Shown here piece after piece: positions 17,901-26,900 of a DNA stretch of 56,986 bases. Position 1 is the stretch's first letter, and the number at the start of each line of letters is the position of its first letter. Location of the stretch: the IMG/VR virus record IMGVR_UViG_3300021964_008614, positions 1 to 56,986 of that record. One strand, 5' to 3'. Source of the stretch: a virus. The notes under the pieces were generated by a model. That model did not search any database. It was not told where the DNA came from and was given only the letters and a program-made list of their open reading frames with translations. Made by a program: the position numbers and the translations under genes.

Positions 17901-20900
17901 ATTTGTATTACCGATTACCGAACTTACTTTTGCAACTCTGCCGCCGTCTGCTGTTGAACCATTTAGCACAACTGATGGTGCACCCAAGTATCCTGTTCCA
18001 GGATTATCAATTTTTATTTCAGTAATTTTACCTCCGCCGACGTATGCTGTTGCTTTTGCTCCAGTGCCGCCGCCACCTACAAATTCTACACCTGGTGCGT
18101 TTTCATAGCCACTACCTGCATCAGCAATATTAATTCCTGTAATTTGATAACTTGCATTATCTAACCAATGTTTGAATGGATAAGAATTAATTACATTACT
18201 TGCTACTTTTAATTCATTATTCTGTACTACAACATTTTGCGGTAAAATTCTTCCTGCTTGTTCGTCATATACTGCTGGTAAATCGAAATCTGTAACCATT
18301 GTTTGAGAGTTATCAGTACCCTCGTATGTGCTGAGATATTCTCTAATTTTTGTTTTATAAGGTTTAACCTCATTTGTATATGCTTCATAACTTTCTAAGA
18401 AATCATTATTAAACGTAACATCTTTTCTTAATGCACCAATATTGTGTTTTGCTTTTACAAACGAAGTTTTAAACATCCAATCAACAAACGGTTGTTCTGC
18501 TAATACATAACGCATTTGTGCAAAAAATAGTTCGTTGTAATGAACTGCTAAATTATCAATTAAAATTTTATCTCTTAATGTTTCAAGAATAATTCTTAAT
18601 TCGTCAACTGGTTGTAAATCAAATGCATTGTCGTCATATCCAAAACTATCAAAACCTACTGTCTCGTTTGAATAGTCGTAAATAGATTTTGATAATTGTA
18701 TAGTAGCGTTTTGTCTACCAATAGTTTCATAATTTACTGTGTAATCAACGTTTGCTTGATCGTCAATCTTTCTAAGTAACAACCAGCCTCCTGATCCTAC
18801 AGAATTAATTTTAACAATATCTCCAAATGTATCGGCTAATGATTCTAATTCATATGTTTCGTCAATTATATAATCTGCTTTTGTTAAATTGTTATATCCT
18901 GTAGTATACCAATCTGCATAATTCCAATAAGGTTGTACATCGTATCTTTGACTTGCCACTCTGTTCCACGGATTTATTCCGCCTTGGTATTCATAAAGTG
19001 ACCATTTGTTTGCAAAACTTGCATCAACAGTAGTAAGGACTGTAAAGTTTCTTACTGTTATTGTGTCGCTTTGCTGATAATTTGTACCCGAATTTACTAT
19101 TGATGCACTTGTGACTGCGCCTACATTGTTGATTTCTAATCGAACTTCAGCACCTTCGCCTGTGGCGCTATTAATTTTTATTGTAGGAACAGTTTTGTAT
19201 CCTCTGCCCGGATTAGTAATATCAACTCTTAGAATTTTGCCATCTTGTATTGTAGCAGACAATGTTGCACGTCGAACTCTACCTACAGCAACAAATTCTA
19301 ATTCTGCATTAGAATCAATTTGAACATCATATCTTCTTGATGCTACTGTTGGAATTGGATCATTACTTGTAAGATCACTTAAATCAAAATCATCAATTAT
19401 AATATTTTTGATTAAAACACTGTTGACTCGTTCAACTAATTGTTTTAGGGCTTCTACTCTGTTAACAAACATTGTTTGTCTTGGTGTATTTAAAATACCA
19501 TAGCGTTCTTTTTCGCCTAAGAATCTATCTGGAACTTCTCTACCTTGTTCGTCATATCCAATTAAACTATCATACCATTTGCGTTCAAAGTCGGATTTAG
19601 GAACACTTGTTTCTAACCCATCTGTAATTATTCTGTACTGATTGTGAATATTTTTTTCAATATTACCAATAGTCCAATAACTAAATTTAAGTACTGTAGA
19701 TAGACCTTTAATTGTGCTTTCTAAATTGTGTGCAGTCCATTCATTGTTACTAAGTAAAGAAATATACTTGTAACCTTGTGCAGAAGGATCTCTAATTAAT
19801 TCTTGTACATCAGAACTACTAATTGTTCTGCCTGGTACATCTGGTACTGTTTTTTTATTACGTACCCAGAAGTAATAATATGTAGTAAACTTTTGTGCAG
19901 GTTCATCGTATATGCGTTTAGTACAGTATGCGTTCATACCATACTTGGTTGTACCGCTTATTCCTAAAGCAAGTCCTTCTTCCGAGTCTGCTTGATTGTC
20001 CCAGACTTCAGGAGATATTTTAGATTCAACCCACTCGTAAACTTCTACTTCTGTACCAGGAAATATTGTATTCATTGTATTGCTTACATTAAAAATATTT
20101 CCTGTGTTACTATAAGGATTAATAAATCTTACAGCATCAGTGTCCCACCATAGTTTACCAACCATTTCTTTGGCTGTAAAATGTGTAGTATCCTTGTTTA
20201 CCAGTGTTGTTTCTGCGTTGTTATAAGTTGCAGGATCAAATGAAGTTTTAAAAGATAATTCTACTTCTGCCTGGCCTGCAATTTTTCCTTGTAACGGATC
20301 AATATAATCTAAATATTCTTCAACAGTTTTAGTGTCTTTGTTATAGATAGTAATACCTTTAATTTTTTCTACATCAACTAACGGTCTTGCATTACGTTTT
20401 CTTTCCCACAATTTACTGTTAAGTTTTACTCTGTAATCTAATAAGGCGCCTTGAGCATTATTTGAGTCTCTTTTATACTGAGGTAAACAAACATATATGT
20501 GATTGCCTTTTAGCAACATTGTTTTACCAAAATATAAAGTTTTTCTATCTGCAAATTCTAACTTGTCACTATAAACATATCTATTACCTAATAGTTCAAA
20601 TACAAATACTTCTCCTGTATCAACTAATGTTGATGTAAAGTATGTAGTACCGTTATCGAATACTGTAGTACCTGTATCAAAGTTTGTGTTACTAAACAAG
20701 TCGCCGCCTGCTGAGTGTACAACAATTCTATCATTGTCATATTTGACTACTGTACCGAATTTTTCATTAGGTAGTCCTTTTGGTCCTGTTAAGTGTTGTA
20801 CTTGTGTAAATCTACCATCTACTTGTTCATAAATGAATACTGTACCTTCGTTTGAATATTTTGCAGAATAATTAGGAGCACCTACTGCAATAAACTTACC

Positions 20901-23900
20901 ATCAGTGCTTACTGCTACAGATTCGCCATAATTAATATCTGCTAAGGGCGAATCAATCATTTGATCAAATACGTAATGTCCTAATAATGATTTTCTATAG
21001 ATTACTAATTTTCTTGTTGCTATTGAACTATCAACTGTATCACCATATTTTACAATCGTTGCTAAAACATCGCCTGTAAAACTTACATCAAACTGTGTTC
21101 CAAACTCGTATAAATTTTCTGTTTCAATTGCACTATCTGTTCCTGTAATGAATCCGGTATTATTTGGCAAAAATCCATTAAGGTCAACACCTGTTAAAAT
21201 TTGTTCCCAATCATTTACATTAAAAGTGCCTGCAATCAGATTTGTTTTTGCTTGATATACTTGATTGTTTATTTTAACATATTCACCTTCAAAATATGAT
21301 ACATTTACTTGAAAGTCGCCTCTGTAATTATCATCAGCACCAAGTTTCCAACCTCCACTTGCTGTCCAATTTAAAATATTAATTCTTCCAGGTTGATCAA
21401 AAGTGCCATTTCCTTTACTTAATATATAAGCAGAGTATGTATTGTTTGTATGGCTTACTATTTTTATTTCACTTCCAAGATATCTATCTGCTTCGACATC
21501 TGGTGTTACATATATGTTTTCTAATGTATAAAAATTACTTGCGTTTCTCTGATAAACTGCATAAGCACCTTGACGTTGTAATCCGCTTGAAGTACCATTG
21601 GTATCGGCTGGAATATTATAAACACGTTGCCAGTCATTGTTTGTTTTTGCAGGAGGGTTTGCATCTCTTGCGATTCCATCCAATAGAATTGATTTGTAAA
21701 CCCAATATTCAAAACCTTGTAATGTACGACTTGTACCTCTCGGAAGATTAACTCCCCTGTCAACAACTACAATAAATCCTGCTGTAGTTGATTGTAAGTT
21801 TACAGTATCAGTTGTACCTATAAGACGAAGTACTCCTTGTCCTTGTGATCCCCCAACAATACTTGCACTTGAAATTGCTCCATTGATGTTCCCCAACTTC
21901 CATGTGCCTGTAACATTTTTTACCCACACTCGTAAATCATTAAAAGTTTTTTCAACATATGTTACTTCTGCTGTTGCAAGTGTATCATTGTCTTGAATTG
22001 TATCTCCAACTATCGGAACAAACGGATTACCATAATTAGGATTGTAATCCGGATCTCCTGGTGTCGGTGATCCTCTGTCGTCAAAGTTTGTAAGATTAAT
22101 TTCAATCCAGCCGTCCCATAGATCATTAATTGTGTGTTCTGTATTATTCAAATAGTCGTGTGTGATAACACTTGAAATAACGCTTGGGTCCTGTAGTATT
22201 CCGTCTGTATTTCTATATTCGTTAAAGAAGAAATTAAAAGTTTCTCCTACTGCTAAATTATTATCCAATGACCTTGGTGCTCTAAATACCCATTTATCTG
22301 CAATCTCATCACCGTTGTCGCCGGTATAAGTTAATGTTTCAATATAAGAGGTAATTGTAGGTGATGTTTGCGGATCAGTAATCCTTAAAACATTTTCATA
22401 ATAGTTTGGTGTTCTACTTACTCCTGCTTGAATTACATCTTGTATTACAAGGTATGGCTTAGTTTCAATTGTTGCTGTTGATTGGAATGTGCCACCAACA
22501 TCAATTTTCCACCAACCACCCAGTGCTTCATCGTCTTGTTCTACTGCTCTTTCGTATGCACCTATTGAAATATCTCCAACAAATAAATTTCCTGTTGATT
22601 CAAAGTCACCGTTTGCATCTTTAATATAAATTAATGTTCTATTATCGCCAGTTGTGTATCTAAATGCAACAACACCAACTGCTGTTGAACTTGAAATAAC
22701 ATCGTTAACACTTGGAATAGCCTGTGTATTATCTACTAATAAGATATCATCGATTTTTTCTGTAATAGTGTGATTACCATCAAAGAATTGTTTATTAAGT
22801 GTTGGATCACCATTAAACGGTTGTACGCCGCTTGGATATCTTGTGTTGATATCGTTCCAAAATAATTGCAAAGAATCTCCCGGAGTTGTAGCAACATAGG
22901 CAAGTCTTGGCGCTCTAATTAATACATGATCTGTAGTTTCTTCTTGGAATAAGAAGTTGCCTCTTAAGATGTAATAGATATTATCATATTGTTGAGTTTC
23001 AGCATCATACGTTCCAATTAAATGTCTTATGTGGGAACTAAAACTTTGAAAATCTAAACTTGGATCTGTAGGCTCTATAATGTTTTTAGCCTTCCAATAT
23101 TGATTAGTATACTTTACAATTTCGTCTTTCTGATAAACTTGTCCTGAATTAAATTGTCCTTTATATTTTGTTTTGACATTTGAAGCATATGGTAAGCCTA
23201 CAAAAAGCCATTTTGCATCTGAACTCAATGCTGTTGCTCTTCCAAAACTATTTTCTCCATCTAAGAAGTTTATAGGACAATCAATTGTCTGGGCTAATAC
23301 CAGTCTGATATTTTCTCCTGGTCTAAAGTGTACATCAACTCTACCGTTTACTGTTGATGATGGTGAACCTACTGCTACAGTCGTATTATTTGCATTAGAA
23401 CTAATACTTGTTCCAAATGCTCTTTGGTCTGTACCCAACAATCCTTCTACTGTACTGTTGTAGATTGTTTGTTCTAATCTATGTGCATTAGTATTTTCTA
23501 CAACCGTCCATCTATTATTTTCATCGTAATCAACCCAAACACGTTCCTGAGTTGAATAGTTATCTCTTGTAATTTTTTCGTTAACATCTGTAAGTGTTTG
23601 TACGCGAGAACTTACAAGTTTTAAAATAAATCCGTCTACTTCTGTAGCATCTTCAACTTCGCCAGTAGTTTCTGCATAGATAACATTTAAACTTACTCTT
23701 AATACTTTATAAAATCTATTTTGTTTTTCGCCTACACCTAATATACCAATAATGTCATCTTTATCAACTGTTGGTGCTTTACGTGTTTTAATTTCAATTG
23801 ATTTAGAACTGTCACTATTAACAATATCTGTGACCTTCATTTCTGTTTCAGTTTGGCGTAATACGTCCCAAGTTTGACCTTTTTGTGCAACCCAAATATA

Positions 23901-26900
23901 TTGTCCTATTTCAACTTGATTTAGATCTAAATCAAGAATATCATTGTAGTTTTTTACTTTATAATCAATATCTTCTTCAGCAACATATCCTGCGGTCTTA
24001 ATATAAGTGTCATTCTCATCAATATACTTTGTTGGAAATGGCTTGTGATCGTAGTTCGATGGTTTACTATAGACATCTACCGGAGTATATCTATAAACCA
24101 AATCTGTTGATTGAGGATTGATCGTTTGTACCAACTGGAATGGTTGCGGACTTAATCTAAATTTTGATTCGTCAATTTCGTATTCTACTTCTTCAAACGA
24201 TTCACTTGCTCCATACTGTCCTACTTTAAATGCCCAATCTTCAAAAAATTCTAAACTTGAATTTTCTGTATTTGAAAGTGCATCAAATAGTTTTTCTAAT
24301 GAATTTTTTGTACCTTTGTCTTGAATAAACCCTTGATAAAATTTATATTGTGAAACATCATCATTAATAATATTTTCTAAATATGTACGTTTTTGATATC
24401 CAATTAAATGTTGTGCAAGTCTTTGTTGTTCACTGTCGAAATTATCAGTATCTAAATCATAAAAGTCTGCAAATTGATTTGCTTTATAATCAAAATTAGG
24501 AATTAATCCCGCAGTAGGTTTTTGATTTAAAATATACCACTCATCTTCATTAAAAGTTGTTGTTCCTGTAATTTTTTGTTTTGCACTGTAGTATCTTGTT
24601 TTGTAATAAACTACATCTGCAATATCATAATCTGTATTTTGTGTCCAGTCCTTAACATTTACATCGTCAAGAGTAAATCCTGGAATATTTACGCTCCCGT
24701 TCCAATCAGTACTACGATATCCAAGTACTCTAACCCTTGCTTGTCTATATCCAGGTGCAGGATTATAAATTGTATCATTAAAGACAGTTTTGTTGTCAAG
24801 TAAACAAACATGCTCTTTTTGTACAAGTGGTAATTTAACAAAATAAATTCCGTCTGCTGTATTTTTTAATGTTAATCCAAATTCGTTTTGACTACTTCTA
24901 ATAGTGTTAGCAAAATCTTCTTGAAGTTTTTGTCCATCTGCTTTAAGCAGGGTGTAGTCGTAGAAGTTATCAAATAAATTATCAACAACTACGTAGTCTC
25001 TACTAAATTGTAAATTTATTGCACTTGGAGAAAGTGTTAATAATGCACCTTCATTCCAGTTTTGTGTAGTCCAGAATAAAAATTCTCTTGCACTTAGTTC
25101 CCAATTCTCAATTGTTTCTATAGCCTGGTTAAACTTTTCAAAATTAAATCCTTGCGATTCTAAATATTTTCCATACCCGAGCAAAAAGTCTACCACTTCT
25201 TGATACGTTCTAAACAATGTACCGTAGTTTAATTTAGATGTATCTTCTTCGAATGTTCTACGTAGTATAGCATCTTTGCCGCCTTCAATTGGTAATTCTA
25301 CAAGTTTTACAAAGTTATCTGTAGAAAATGTATCAAATGTACCACTAACTTTTACTCTAAAGAAACTATCACCGAATCTAACAATTTGATCTTTTTGGTA
25401 ACGCTGTCCTGCTTCCCATTCAAGAAATGACTCGCTAACGCCGCCTATATTAATAACAGGATCCTTTGCACGTTCTAAATGTTTATAATAATCAAAGTAA
25501 GGTTTAGATTTATCATAACCTCTTACTAAGAAACCTGCCGCACGTTTTTCAATTATAACTCCGCTATAAGTTACTGTGTCAACGGGTGAACTTGTGTTTA
25601 AAAATAGTTTATAATTTTCTTCAGGAATAAACACGTTGCCTTTATTGTTAGGTGTACGCGAATCTAATATTAGTCTAAATTTATCTTTTGTACTAAATCC
25701 TCCAACCTTAAATCCAAGTTGAATTTTTAAATTTTTTATTTCTTTACTATATTCTTCATTTAATTTAGTTACATCTGCATTGATATAATTAAAGATGTAA
25801 TTTACTATTCCAGCAGTAGTAATTCTTACAGAACTTTCTGATGTATTAGGAAAGATAAGACTATCTAATTTAATTCTTTTGTTATTTCCTGTGTATACTA
25901 TTTGACCTGCATTATTACGTTTAATACGAGAACGATCAAATCCTAATCCAATCACTTTAGCAGGCTGATGAATCATCCAAGCAGTTATATATGCAAAGGC
26001 ATATTCTGATGATCTACGCCATGCTGTCTCTGTTGGTGCTTCGTCACCGAATACAAAATTATTATTTGTTTGCGGAACAATTAATCCTTGAGCGTATCCT
26101 GATTCATAAGGACTTAGTAACACACCCTGTGAATTTACAGGAATATGTTTTAATAAATCTTTTCGTGCGTAATTAGGGCGGTATCTAACTGGATTTCCTG
26201 GTTCACGAACTCTACCTTCTTGCAAGTCTTCCCAAAGAATTAAGTTTTCTTTTGTATAAGGTGCTGGACCATAAACTGTTTCCCACCAGTCTGGTTGGTC
26301 AATGTAGCCTAATATTTTCCAAGGTGTAGTATGAGGACTGTCAGTTCCTAAGTACTGCTTGTAAATTGCTCTCCAAAACCCGGGTAATTTTTCATTATAC
26401 GGATCTACCATAAAACTGTAATTCCAAGTAAATGAATTATCTCTATCATAAAAACTTGTATCTGTATAATCAGGATCACCTGCAATAGATAACCATTCTG
26501 CAAAATCAGTTATGATTATGTCGTCTAAGTCTTTATTTGTAAATCCAGTATCGCGTGACTTATGCCCTACAAAACTATCTACATCAAAAATATCTTTGTC
26601 ATATGTGACTTTTATATTATTGTAAATTCTTTTTTCTAATTCCAGTATTAAATCATCCCTGTAATCGCCATATGCTTTAATAATACTTCCATCATGTCCT
26701 TTAATAACTTGTTGCGGAGTTTGATATGTGTTATCAGTATATTTTACAGGAATATGTAGTGGCCATAAACCTAATTTTGTAGGAGTTGGCGGAATATACG
26801 ATGCATCTGTTGACTCGTATTCGTAAATATCAATTATATCGTTAACTGTTAAAGTAATTTTATCAGTTATTTGAATAAAACCTTCGGTGGTAAAAATATA

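Noticed and set aside
17611-18108. 165-codon plus-strand frame inside the giant gene
   Set aside because: Antisense shadow; the minus-strand frame is continuous over 14.9 kb and has recognisable repeats here.
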